From Desulfobacteraceae bacterium (GTDB taxonomy: Bacteria; Desulfobacterota; Desulfobacteria; Desulfobacterales; Desulfobacteraceae), in the NCBI GenBank assembly GCA_024226935.1, contig JAAELK010000344.1, positions 1-37,903 on the forward strand: 37,903 nucleotides of DNA, in the 5' to 3' direction. The notes beneath the pieces were generated by a model. The model saw only the letters and a program-made list of their open reading frames with translations, was not told the DNA's origin and made no database searches. Numbering within the stretch: the first letter of the stretch is position 1; every line of letters starts with the position of its first letter. The position numbers and the translations under genes are program-made. Shown here one piece after another: positions 17,413 to 25,761 of this stretch.

Positions 17413-18855
17413 TTATGGGATGACTTTTTGCTGTTCCTTCAATTGTTCAAGCAGCCGTGGGCGCTCATCCCTCTGGTAGGTATCCATTGCCTTGGAGGTT
17501 TTCATGGCCGCTTCCAGGGCTTTAGGCTCAGGTTTAACACCGGACCATTTTTCCAATAATGCCAGAGCTTGGTTGCGTTGCTCTTCGGGCAGATCCAGAA
17601 TGCTGATGCGATGATTTCCTTCCGGCACCATAAATCTTCTTACTTCGCGGCGTTTGCTGTGATGCCCTGTGGGATAGGCTCCGGCGGTCCAGGGATCAAA
17701 TGTGCCATAGAGGGACATGAACTTTTTTGCTTTGTGGGAAACCCAGCGGGAGATGTCCCGCATGGCTCTTTTATTAAATGGTTCCGGTGGTGCAATCTCC
17801 TGGGGCAGATAGGGTAAGTAATCATTGGGATCGTAAAGCAAAAGGTGATCTATGGGCTGGGTGTATAGTAATGGATAACCAAGTTGCCGGTAGGCTTGAT
17901 AATAATAGGCTTCGTACATGCCCATGAGAGAATCTTCCCAATAGGCGACACCCAAAATTTCATCAATAAATGCATATAGTGTATCATCGTCGGCGGTTAC
18001 CGCCGGGATGTTATCACAGCTGGATGGGGGCTGGTATTGCCAGAAGGCATAGTAGAATTCACTTATGATGTAATCAAAGGCCTGGGAAACGCCGCCGGGC
18101 CATCGATGATAGGTGCCCAATTGTTCCAGTCGCTTTTCCATGGCGTCCCTGCGATGCAAAGCTTCCAGCTGGAAATCCACCAGTTTGTTGCGGCATGCAG
18201 GATCTCCTATATTTTCCAGAAACCTGTCATAGCGTTTGTCTTTGCGTTTGAAACTCAAGGGAGCCACATAGGCAATGGTGGCATCCACGTCATCGGGATA
18301 AAATCGCCGATGATATGAGGCGGTCATGCCCCCTTTACTGACACCCGTTGAAAGCCATGTTCCCGTATAATAGGGACGGATTGCTTCGACAATCCGGTGG
18401 TGATCGGCGGCAGCCTGCTCGATGGTCAAATAGTCCCAGATCACAGCCTCCGGGAGGGACTCTCCGAAAAACCGATGCTCTACGGAAAGCTGATTTGCAT
18501 TTAAAAGGACCGAAAGTTCTGTGGGATAGTATCTGAGATAATAACCGAGGGTACGCATTATTGTCGGTGCTGTTTTATCACGATGGGATAAAACCATTGT
18601 CTGGGTAAAATCTTGATCCTCTGGATTCTGATGATCCAGGGGTTGATCATAGGTTAATTTGAAACCACAATTTCCCTGGGGTATGTACGGGTCATCAGTG
18701 AGTTCGTTTACGTTCATACCCGGAATAGATTCTAAAAATTCCAGAATTTCATCGCGATCTGAGCATAGTTCCCCAGCAAAGCCCATGGAAAAATTACAAA
18801 AACTGAATCCGGCAATAATTGCCGCAGTCCAAACAAATCGTTTCAACCTTACCAT
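17413..18855 (-). CDS. Secreted S37-type serine peptidase
   Basis: The 480-residue protein has a signal peptide (hydrophobic core about 8-25, cleavage near FAGEL) and the pattern of the PS-10/S37 family, secreted tripeptidyl aminopeptidases of the alpha/beta-hydrolase fold. Recognisable are VEHRFFGESLP, TIEQAAADHHRIVEAIRPYYTGTW, the nucleophile elbow GVSKGG with Ser173, and YHRRFYPDDVDATIAYVAPLS. A later YGTFDPWTAGAY and PEGNHRISI probably give the acid and the histidine. It would act in the periplasm or outside the cell. Start at ATG 18855 with AAGGAGAAA upstream. A 41-bp element shared with the gene at 21291 lies about 170 bases upstream. Confidence 0.88.
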   Translation of the reverse strand: MVRLKRFVWTAAIIAGFSFCNFSMGFAGELCSDRDEILEFLESIPGMNVNELTDDPYIPQGNCGFKLTYDQPLDHQNPEDQDFTQTMVLSHRDKTAPTIMRTLGYYLRYYPTELSVLLNANQLSVEHRFFGESLPEAVIWDYLTIEQAAADHHRIVEAIRPYYTGTWLSTGVSKGGMTASYHRRFYPDDVDATIAYVAPLSFKRKDKRYDRFLENIGDPACRNKLVDFQLEALHRRDAMEKRLEQLGTYHRWPGGVSQAFDYIISEFYYAFWQYQPPSSCDNIPAVTADDDTLYAFIDEILGVAYWEDSLMGMYEAYYYQAYRQLGYPLLYTQPIDHLLLYDPNDYLPYLPQEIAPPEPFNKRAMRDISRWVSHKAKKFMSLYGTFDPWTAGAYPTGHHSKRREVRRFMVPEGNHRISILDLPEEQRNQALALLEKWSGVKPEPKALEAAMKTSKAMDTYQRDERPRLLEQLKEQQKVIP

Positions 18856-19027
18856 TGTTTTTTTCTCCTTTTCCTTTTTTAGACGTACTTATCGAAAATT
18901 AACATTGCCGCAATTGTGTTGGAATCCGTAAGAATGGCATTAAGATGTGAAAGAATATAACTCCTTTCTTACGCCTTCACCAATGAATCGATGAAGGTGT
19001 GGCCGATGTCGACAATGGCAACGGTTG

Positions 19028-19068
19028 TAGGATAAGAACTTGTTTGTTGTCAATCATAATATAAAAAA
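19028..19068 (-). promoter_or_regulatory. 41-bp shared upstream element, copy 1
   Basis: On the plus strand it reads TAGGATAAG, 11 bases, TGTCAA, 4 bases, AATATAAAAAA. On the minus strand, the direction of the S37-type gene, this gives TTGACA followed 11 bases later by CTTATCCTA. The same block with the same spacing occurs at 22636-22676, and 34 of 41 positions agree. It ends 173 bases before the gene start. TTGACA could be a -35 box, but no good -10 box is at the right distance in both copies. Confidence 0.6.
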
Positions 19069-19109
19069 AAATCATGGAAGGTATGGAACAAGGCTTGAAT
19101 TTCAGGTCT

Positions 19110-19147
19110 ATTAAGCCGCCGAAAGGTGTACATTCCGGCGGCTTAAT
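19110..19147 (-). terminator. Hairpin after the PPC/caspase-like gene
   Basis: ATTAAGCCGCCG (19110-19121) pairs perfectly with its complement at 19136-19147 (12 pairs, 14-base loop). It lies 52 bases beyond the stop codon of the gene at 19200. There is no T run in that direction. Confidence 0.55.
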
Positions 19148-19199
19148 ATCGGTTTTTAACAGAAGGGAGACTGCTTTATTCAAACACACTATCGCATAT

Positions 19200-21158
19200 T
19201 TATAATAAAAGTTTTCCGGTTAAGGCATTGATAATAAAAATATTACCATCCTGGCTGCGCACTTTAAAGGCCGGTATGAGTTGATTTCTTGAATCCATGG
19301 GACCATAAGTGCCGTAAACCGGCTCTGCATCCATAAGATGTATGGCTTCTTGTCCTTTTAAAACCCTGGCAATTTCATCAACCGCCGATTCTATGGCCTG
19401 GCTCACAGTTAAAAGATTTCTCTTTTGTTTGCTCACAAAGGCATCAGCGGTTAAGCCCGGCCAATAACGGGATGCCCCCACAACGGAGTCGGAACCAACC
19501 AAAATGGTTAAATGGTCTTGGATGCGGTTACCGCTTATTTGCAGGCCGTCTATATCCCGCCGGTAATGGATGGAGTAACCAACAATTTCAAATTGTCCGT
19601 CTGGACCTGCCATGCGCTGGATGGGAGTGGCTCTATCAAATACTGCATCGGCCGGTAAACCCCAGTTTTCTGCCAGCCATGTTTTGGCAATAGTGACAGC
19701 TTGTTGTTCGTTGCCGCTTACACTTCCCAGTAAACTAAAACCTGCCGGGCTTGCAAAAGTAATGGTATTGTCAGGCTCAACACTGACATTTTTTTTGAAA
19801 GAATCTTCATGGGTTTGGAAATTATTTTCCAGGGTTGTTGTCCAGAAAACACGGTCCGACATTTTGACCATTACCATTTTCTTAGTGCTGCTGGGAATGT
19901 TTCCGGTCCTGGCCGAGTATTCCACAATGGAGTTATTTTCACGGACATATTCTGCCCAACGGTCACTGAGGGATGAGATGCCGGAATTTGAAAGATACCA
20001 GGTTAATTCATAGCTCTGGTTATTTCCAAGTCCAGCAACAATGTTTTTTGCCACAGTCTCATCGGTGTAGTCATAGGAATAATTTGTGTAACCCATGAAG
20101 GTTTTTGCGCTTGAACTAAAGGAATTTTTCCAGGAAGTATCTGTCAGGGTGAGGCATGTTGCGATAAAAGTATTTTCCACCACAAGCGTAGAATCGGAAG
20201 CCGTGATCGATCCATCATAGGTGGCAATACTTCCGTTATTACCATGGCCTGTATGATAGAGAGTGGTGACACTCTGGCCTAAATAATTTATTAATTCCGA
20301 ACTATAGACATTTGTATCTTCCAGGTGCTTGGTATACCCCAGGTTGGTAAGTCCATCTGCTAAATCATACATATCCTGGTTGTCGAGGTTATCTTGTACA
20401 GCGGTAATTATAAAGGTTTTATCTCCGGTAGGCGGCTGGCCATCCTGGTAGGAAACCTCTAAAGAAGTGGAATAGGCGGAATAACCATGAATACTGATAT
20501 AATAGTTTCCAGTTTGGGGATTTGTTACTGTACATGTCTCATCATTATTGGACTTGTATGGACGACAATCGTAGGTATTGCTCGTGGGTTGAGTTCCAAA
20601 TTGAGTGTACAGATCAGCGTCCCCTGAGCCTCCTGAAATACTCATCACAAGATTGTAGGAATCGGCAGGTACATTTATGTAATAATGTTTCCATTCCTGT
20701 TGATTTCCCGAAATATTTATGGTCTGATTATTCGTTAATTCCTGGTCATCTCCATTGGTTGAATAGGAAGTCGTCAAGGTAACATTGGAATAGGAAGAGT
20801 ATTTGTAAATACCTATATAGTAGTATCCTGCCTGGGGGTTTGCAACTGTGCATTCTTCATTGTTACCGCTGGCATAGGGCCGACAGTCAAAAATATCAGT
20901 GGTTGGTTGAGAACTGTAACGGGTGTACATATCGGCATCACCCGATCCCCCCGATATCGACATCGAAAGGTTGGATGATCCCGAAGGTATATTGATTCTA
21001 TAATGAATCCAATCCGCGTCACCACTGGAAATTGCGGTTATTGGATTATTATTATAGATATCGATGACCTCTATTGCATTGGCAGCACTGATCTGTGTTA
21101 TGAAACATAAAGATACGAAGCTGAGTGTTAAAAAGATTGCTTTGAAAAATCCTTTCAT
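19200..21158 (-). CDS. Secreted protein with two PPC domains and a caspase/gingipain-like domain
   Basis: The 652-residue protein has a signal peptide (cleavage after about residue 28, SAANA). It then has two similar pre-peptidase C-terminal (PPC) domains (about 35-132 and 140-237), each with SISGGSGDADxYT and DCRPY....... CTV.NPQ.G.YYI. A domain at about 245-425 follows, starting with KTFIITAVQD and containing YHTGHG (His305-Gly306) and, 30 residues later, FIATC (Cys335). This is the His-Gly/Ala-x-Cys arrangement of clan CD cysteine peptidases such as gingipains. The C-terminal 220 residues (FSLLGS to the end) contain two PepSY-like or inhibitor-like alpha/beta repeats. It probably is a secreted peptidase; the peptidase call is from motif order only. 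Confidence 0.8.
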   Translation of the reverse strand: MKGFFKAIFLTLSFVSLCFITQISAANAIEVIDIYNNNPITAISSGDADWIHYRINIPSGSSNLSMSISGGSGDADMYTRYSSQPTTDIFDCRPYASGNNEECTVANPQAGYYYIGIYKYSSYSNVTLTTSYSTNGDDQELTNNQTINISGNQQEWKHYYINVPADSYNLVMSISGGSGDADLYTQFGTQPTSNTYDCRPYKSNNDETCTVTNPQTGNYYISIHGYSAYSTSLEVSYQDGQPPTGDKTFIITAVQDNLDNQDMYDLADGLTNLGYTKHLEDTNVYSSELINYLGQSVTTLYHTGHGNNGSIATYDGSITASDSTLVVENTFIATCLTLTDTSWKNSFSSSAKTFMGYTNYSYDYTDETVAKNIVAGLGNNQSYELTWYLSNSGISSLSDRWAEYVRENNSIVEYSARTGNIPSSTKKMVMVKMSDRVFWTTTLENNFQTHEDSFKKNVSVEPDNTITFASPAGFSLLGSVSGNEQQAVTIAKTWLAENWGLPADAVFDRATPIQRMAGPDGQFEIVGYSIHYRRDIDGLQISGNRIQDHLTILVGSDSVVGASRYWPGLTADAFVSKQKRNLLTVSQAIESAVDEIARVLKGQEAIHLMDAEPVYGTYGPMDSRNQLIPAFKVRSQDGNIFIINALTGKLLL

Positions 21159-21235
21159 ATTACCTCCAGAATTTGATTAAATTATTACAACTTCTTTAGT
21201 AGATGAAATAATCTTATAATGCAGTCTCCCTTCTG

Positions 21236-21282
21236 AAATATGTGACACCGATTGTATAGCAAAGTATCGGTGTCACGTATTT
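21236..21282 (-). terminator. Strong hairpin after the DUF3103-like gene
   Basis: A 17-pair stem (21236-21252 with 21266-21282, one T-G pair) with core GTGACACCGAT and its complement lies eight bases beyond the stop at 21291. The stem ends in A/T pairs, and there is no longer T tract. Confidence 0.65.
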
Positions 21283-21290
21283 GGCTTATA

Positions 21291-22454
21291 TTAATTTTCA
21301 ATCAGGTTGTAGGGTGATAGGGTCATTGTTGCATTTCCGGATGCACCTTTATGCTTGGTGTAGACTTTGCCCTTTTCGATGGTATAATAGACATCCACAT
21401 AATCGTCGTTATTTGTAAACCATTCATCGGGCATGGCCTGGACAATTTTGTTTGCAATGGTTACCAGACCTGCATATGGTGCAGCTTCAGGAAACATAAT
21501 CATGACGGAGGCAGTTGCCTCTAAAAGCAGGCCTACTAACTCCTGGTAATTATAATTATCATCTTTCTCGAAGAAATTAATATTTGCGGCTGCATATTTA
21601 TATTGATCCCAGAAAATTATAATTTGGTTAGGGTGATAGTTTGTTTCATCTTTGTCGAGATAGGGCATTTCAATGGCTGTAATCTGTGCTTCGGATTGAA
21701 AAGGCTGAACTCCGTTAACAAGGGCAAAAATTTCAGCATTTCCTGAAATCCAAGGTTCTTGATCATTTTCCAGTCTTATAAAATCTAGTTTTGTTGTTTC
21801 GCTATATCCTTTTTCGCTTGTACTTGTGGTTTGCAGACCTGCTTTCTGGAGAGCTTCATTAACCATTTGCAGTCCTGCTCTCAAGTCTTCCTGGCCATCA
21901 ATCCCTATAATTATTACAGGCTGGTCAGGTTCTTGATAGGGATCTAAATAATAGCTGTTTCCTTCGGTATCAAAGGCTTCAATATATTCCCAATCCTTTT
22001 CATCCCCGGCAGGAACGTAAGTGAACAGCGTTTGTTCTTCTCCGTAAAATTTATTTAGAGCAACATTGTTGGGTGATGCCAGGCGAAGTTCCAATAACTC
22101 GCTGGTATAATTCTGGATGCCCTTTGCTTCACGAATTCTCCGGTCTAACAGGGATATAGATCTTTGAAAACGTCTCTCTTTTCTTGTTTTCAGGGAGTTG
22201 TTATTGAAAAACTCATTGATGGAAATTTGTCCATGGTGCTTTGCAAGTTGGGTTTTTAATATTTTTTGAAATTTTTTGTTTTGCATTGTTTTGGCAAATG
22301 AAATCGTCAGTTCACGTTTGTAGGCGTCCAGATTCACTAAATTGAGAGGCTTTGTTTCAAGAGAACTGAGAAGTTGGCTTTCAAGGGCTGTCACGGGAAA
22401 GGGGAAGCAAAGAATGATAAAACCGATGAGCCAACGTGCCAGATGATTTTTCAT
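21291..22454 (-). CDS. Secreted DUF3103-like protein, paralogue B
   Basis: The 387-residue protein has a signal peptide (core about 9-21, cleavage near VTALES). It resembles the uncharacterised DUF3103 family: ELTISFAKTMQNKKFQKIL near the N-terminus, a middle part with PVIIIGIDGQEDLRAGLQMVNEAL, and a conserved C-terminal stretch, EKDDNYNYQE..., then DEWFTNNDDYVDVYYTIEKG and GASGNATMTLSPYNL. It is about as long as, and clearly homologous to, the product of the gene at 22868, and many stretches are identical, so they are tandem duplicates. The acidic NNDDYVDVYY stretch may bind Ca2+ but this is a guess. Function is unknown. Confidence 0.88.
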   Translation of the reverse strand: MKNHLARWLIGFIILCFPFPVTALESQLLSSLETKPLNLVNLDAYKRELTISFAKTMQNKKFQKILKTQLAKHHGQISINEFFNNNSLKTRKERRFQRSISLLDRRIREAKGIQNYTSELLELRLASPNNVALNKFYGEEQTLFTYVPAGDEKDWEYIEAFDTEGNSYYLDPYQEPDQPVIIIGIDGQEDLRAGLQMVNEALQKAGLQTTSTSEKGYSETTKLDFIRLENDQEPWISGNAEIFALVNGVQPFQSEAQITAIEMPYLDKDETNYHPNQIIIFWDQYKYAAANINFFEKDDNYNYQELVGLLLEATASVMIMFPEAAPYAGLVTIANKIVQAMPDEWFTNNDDYVDVYYTIEKGKVYTKHKGASGNATMTLSPYNLIEN

Positions 22455-22635
22455 AATAATTTCTCCAATTACATTTTTGTTTAATGTTGAAAATAATGTG
22501 AATCTGTTTTTTTTTAAAGCAGGAGATTGTACAAAAAATATGTTCGCCGCAATAAAAAATGAGCATCAGATAACTATAACAGGAGGACTTTGATAAAAAA
22601 TTGCATCTTATTCGCGAATGACGCGATTACATACT

Positions 22636-22676
22636 TAGGATAAGCAATTGCTTTTTGTCAACTAAAATATAAAAAA
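22636..22676 (-). promoter_or_regulatory. 41-bp shared upstream element, copy 2
   Basis: Same block as at 19028-19068: TAGGATAAG, 11 bases, TGTCAA, 4 bases, AATATAAAAAA on the plus strand. It ends 182 bases before the start of the gene at 22454, close to the 173 bases of copy 1. Similarity stops at the block's borders, which speaks for a functional site or a short transposed segment rather than a large duplication. Confidence 0.6.
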
Positions 22677-22818
22677 GATTTAAAAAAATGAATTCAGTTT
22701 CCCTAGATGATTGTGATTTCTTATTTAGTGTGTTGTCCTCTATTATAAAAATCAAATATCGCTGATAGAGAAAATTCGGGGAGAATCGGCGTGTCGGAAT
22801 TCGGGTTGTCTTCTGATC

Positions 22819-22854
22819 CCATGCAAAAATTCGGGATTCCAAATTTTTGCATGG
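22819..22854 (-). terminator. Perfect 13-pair inverted repeat after paralogue A
   Basis: CCATGCAAAAATT (22819-22831) and its exact complement (22842-22854) frame a ten-base loop, 13 bases beyond the stop at 22868. It probably ends or protects the transcript. There is no T tract. Confidence 0.6.
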
Positions 22855-22867
22855 ATAGTTGATTTAA

Positions 22868-24031
22868 TTAATTTTCAAGGAGATTATAAGGTGACAGGGT
22901 GATGGTTGCATTTCCTGAAGCCCCCCCGTGTTTGGTATAGGTTTTTCCTTTTTCGATGGTGTAATATACATCTACGTAATCGTCATTATTTGTAAACCAT
23001 TCGTCGGGCATGGCTTGGACAACTCCATTTGCAAGGGTTACTAAACCTGCATACGGTGCTGACTCAGGAAACATAATCATGATGGATGCCGTTGCACTCA
23101 GAAGGTTGTCGATCAATTCCTGGTAATTATAATTATCATCCTTCTCGAAGAAATTGATGTTTACTGCGGCATATTGATATTGGTCCCAAAAAATAACAAT
23201 TTGATTAGGGAAATGGTCCTGTTCCGCGTATTCTATATAGGGCATTTCAACGACGGAAAGCTGAGCCTCAATTTGTGAAGGTTGTACTCCGTTAATTATG
23301 GCAAAAATTTCTGCGCTTCCTGAAATCCAAGGTTCTTTAGTATCCTTTAGTCTTATATAATCGAGTTTTGTTGTTTCAATAAAACCTTTTCTTTCTGAAG
23401 TGGTTATTTGCAGGCCTGCTTCCCGGAGAGATTTATTAACCATTTGAAGGCCTGCTTTTAAATCTTGCTGTCCATTAATTCCCAAAACTATTACAGGTTG
23501 ATCAGGCTTTTGAAAGGGATCTAAATAGTAAATAGCTCCCTGGGAATCGAAGGCTTCAATATATTTCCAGTCTTTTTCATCACCGCTGGGAACATAGGTA
23601 AATAAAGTTTTTTCTCCATCATAAAATCTATCCAGATCAGATTTGTCAGATGATGCCAGCCGAACTTCCAGCAGCTCGTTGGCGTAAAGTGCAATGCCCT
23701 TTGCCTCACGAATTCTTCGATCTAAAAGGGAAATTGATCTTTTAAAAAGTTTCCTTTTTTTTGATATTAATGAGTATTTATTGAAAATTTTGTGGATGGA
23801 AACCCGGCCATTGTGTTTGAGAATCTGATTTCTTAATATGTCCTGAAATTTTTTGTCCTGCATGGTTTGAGCAAATGAAATTGTTAGTTCTCGCTTGTAA
23901 GTATCCAGGTTCATCAAATTGAGGGGCCTTGTTTCAAGTTCATCGAGAAGCTTATTTTCAAAGGCCATAGCGGTAAAAGGAAAACAGGAAAGGAACAAAA
24001 AAATGAGACAGTGTAGCAGATGTTTTTTCAT
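22868..24031 (-). CDS. Secreted DUF3103-like protein, paralogue A
   Basis: From the ATG at 24031, preceded by GGAGAAATAATT, the protein has 387 residues, exactly the length of its paralogue at 21291. The frame extends to 24067, but the upstream start would put extra polar residues before the signal peptide (core HCLIFLFLSCFPF). Conserved stretches with the paralogue include ELTISFAQTMQDKKFQDIL, DRRIREAKGI, EPWISG.AEIFA and the C-terminal NNDDYVDVYYTIEKG. Differences are spread over the whole length, so the duplication is not recent. There is no copy of the 41-bp element upstream of this one, so the two copies may be regulated differently. Function is unknown. Confidence 0.88.
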   Translation of the reverse strand: MKKHLLHCLIFLFLSCFPFTAMAFENKLLDELETRPLNLMNLDTYKRELTISFAQTMQDKKFQDILRNQILKHNGRVSIHKIFNKYSLISKKRKLFKRSISLLDRRIREAKGIALYANELLEVRLASSDKSDLDRFYDGEKTLFTYVPSGDEKDWKYIEAFDSQGAIYYLDPFQKPDQPVIVLGINGQQDLKAGLQMVNKSLREAGLQITTSERKGFIETTKLDYIRLKDTKEPWISGSAEIFAIINGVQPSQIEAQLSVVEMPYIEYAEQDHFPNQIVIFWDQYQYAAVNINFFEKDDNYNYQELIDNLLSATASIMIMFPESAPYAGLVTLANGVVQAMPDEWFTNNDDYVDVYYTIEKGKTYTKHGGASGNATITLSPYNLLEN

Positions 24032-24147
24032 AATTATTTCTCCAGTTATATTTTTACTTAATGTCATATTTCTAGTAATCTGATTTTACTTTTTTTAGCA
24101 AGGTTTTTTTATTTGATGTGGGCTGATCAGGAGGTTTTCCCTTCCGG

Positions 24148-24180
24148 ACACGGGCACAAAGATTGTGCCCGTGTTTTTTT
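24148..24180 (+). terminator. Terminator-like hairpin with T tract
   Basis: ACACGGGCACA (24148-24158) and its complement (24164-24174), with a five-base loop, are followed by TTTTTT. The T tract is on the plus strand although both flanking genes are on the minus strand. It directly abuts the mltD-like stop codon. It may block antisense transcription or simply end mltD transcripts through the stem. Confidence 0.65.
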
Positions 24181-25575
24181 CTAACTTGGTATTTTTAATA
24201 TCAGGCCAATTTTCAGTTTAGCAGTGGAAAGTTGATTGAAGTTTTTAATTTGAGATACAGTTGTTCCAAATTTTTTAGCAATTACCCAAAGCGAATCACC
24301 TGATTTTATTTTGTAGTGTCGAACAGATCGATGAACGGCAAGCTTGCCTGACTCCGGTGTTGTATTGATTTTTGAAAGGAGTTTTGCGGCAACTCCTGTA
24401 GGAACTCGAAGTTCATAAGGCTTTAGGGGTAAAATGTTGTGTTTTAGTTCAGGGTTAAGCTCTTTTAAAAGTGGATATGGTATGTTTGTAGCTTTGCTAA
24501 TGCTTTTCAAAGATAGTTGCTTTGATATTTTGACTGTCTCGTATAAGAGTGGAGGCTCCGGAATGATCTGATCAAAACCATATTTTTTTAGGTTATTTAC
24601 AATATGCAAGGTGGCCAGGAATCTCGGAACAAATCTGGCAGTTTCCCTGGGCAGGTGGTTGTAGAGATCCCAAAAATTGTCACTATAATCCAGTTTTTGG
24701 CGCTTGATAGTTCTCAGTACTCGCCCTTCACCGCAGTTATATGCGGCGAGAACTGTTTCCCAATCGCCAAAAGCATTGTGCAGTATCCTAAAATAACGGA
24801 CAGCGGCTTTTGTGGATTTGAAGGGATCCAGCCTTTCATCCATATATAAATTTCTTTTCAATTCAAACCTATCTCCTGTAACGGGCATAAATTGCCATAA
24901 GCCAAGTGCATCTGCTGTTGACAGCGCCTTTACCTTAAATCCGCTCTCTATTAAGGGAAGCCATGCAAGCTCTTCAGGAAGACCAGCTTTTTTAAGCTCT
25001 TTTTGAATAAATGGAATATATTTCCCTGAACGCCTCAGTGCATCAGCAAAATACTTTTTTTCATATGTTGTAAATCTTTTGATCTCGGCCTCGACGTGTT
25101 TATTTAATCTCATAGGTATAGCACTACAGTTTCTGTCGATATTATTCTGTTTGTATGAATATATTTCATTTATCCGTTTTGATATGAGAAGACGAATTTT
25201 ATCTTTTTGCTGCATACTTCTAATCGAAACCGACTCATTCATTGTAAGCATAATCTTATAGGCGGCGTCCAGTTTGTCTATAGCCTTGTCTGTTTCTCCA
25301 TCCAGCCATAATATTTGAGCATCGTGGCATAATTCTAAAGCCGGATATGCTGTTGTTGGCTCCTCCTCAATATATTCTTGATTATCTTCAGTTGAATATG
25401 CCTGAAACCTTTTCATAGGGCTATCTGAAATGTCAGGGGCTGCTATGGAAAGGTCATGTTGCACGGGGGTAGGTGGAAGGGAGCTTACTTGAGGAACAAC
25501 AAACTGGTGTTCTGCACATCCTGTAGTGAGTATGGATATGGTTGCTATGACGATCAATGTTTTTATTACTCTCAT
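24181..25575 (-). CDS. mltD: MltD-like membrane-bound lytic transglycosylase
   Basis: This 464-residue lipoprotein cleaves peptidoglycan glycan strands. The N-terminus has a lipobox ending LTTGC (Cys20), so it is anchored in a membrane. The SLT domain (about 185-320) shows ELAWLPLIESGF with the catalytic Glu210, ADALGLWQFMPVTG and AAYNCGEGRV. A LysM domain that binds peptidoglycan occupies the last 45 residues (HYKIKSGDSLWVIAKKFG to LKIPS), and a partial LysM-like segment precedes it (about 350-395). The length fits MltD, which has one or more LysM domains. It stands alone between the DUF3103-like block and the MscS gene. Confidence 0.92.
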   Translation of the reverse strand: MRVIKTLIVIATISILTTGCAEHQFVVPQVSSLPPTPVQHDLSIAAPDISDSPMKRFQAYSTEDNQEYIEEEPTTAYPALELCHDAQILWLDGETDKAIDKLDAAYKIMLTMNESVSIRSMQQKDKIRLLISKRINEIYSYKQNNIDRNCSAIPMRLNKHVEAEIKRFTTYEKKYFADALRRSGKYIPFIQKELKKAGLPEELAWLPLIESGFKVKALSTADALGLWQFMPVTGDRFELKRNLYMDERLDPFKSTKAAVRYFRILHNAFGDWETVLAAYNCGEGRVLRTIKRQKLDYSDNFWDLYNHLPRETARFVPRFLATLHIVNNLKKYGFDQIIPEPPLLYETVKISKQLSLKSISKATNIPYPLLKELNPELKHNILPLKPYELRVPTGVAAKLLSKINTTPESGKLAVHRSVRHYKIKSGDSLWVIAKKFGTTVSQIKNFNQLSTAKLKIGLILKIPS

Positions 25576-25761
25576 TATTACCTGTTGTGTTATATAGTTT
25601 CAGATACTCATACAATTTCCTGTGACAATAAAAAAACGATAACAAAAATTAATAACAGGAAAAGGGATGTGACACAGTTTTTTATACTTAAAAAGGGAAA
25701 AAAGGGGGGCTGAACACTACCCGTCCTATAATTATAAAGGGTGTTTGCATTTAAATGCAGT

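Larger units (their letters stand above)
18856..19199. other. 344-base intergenic region upstream of the S37-type gene
   Basis: It contains a nine-pair inverted repeat (18971-18979 with 18992-19000), the 41-bp element at 19028-19068 and a hairpin at 19110-19147 that follows the PPC protein gene. It is the regulatory region of the S37-type gene. No coding sequence is convincing. Confidence 0.7.
22455..22867. other. 413-base intergenic region between the DUF3103-like paralogues
   Basis: It contains a ten-base palindrome ATTCGCGAAT (22610-22619), the 41-bp element at 22636-22676 and a perfect 13-pair inverted repeat at 22819-22854. It separates the two paralogues into independent units. I see no convincing gene in it. 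Confidence 0.7.

Noticed and set aside
25746-25759. Palindrome TGCATTTAAATGCA
   Set aside because: Short AT-rich palindrome at the end of the MscS gene; no supporting context for an operator.
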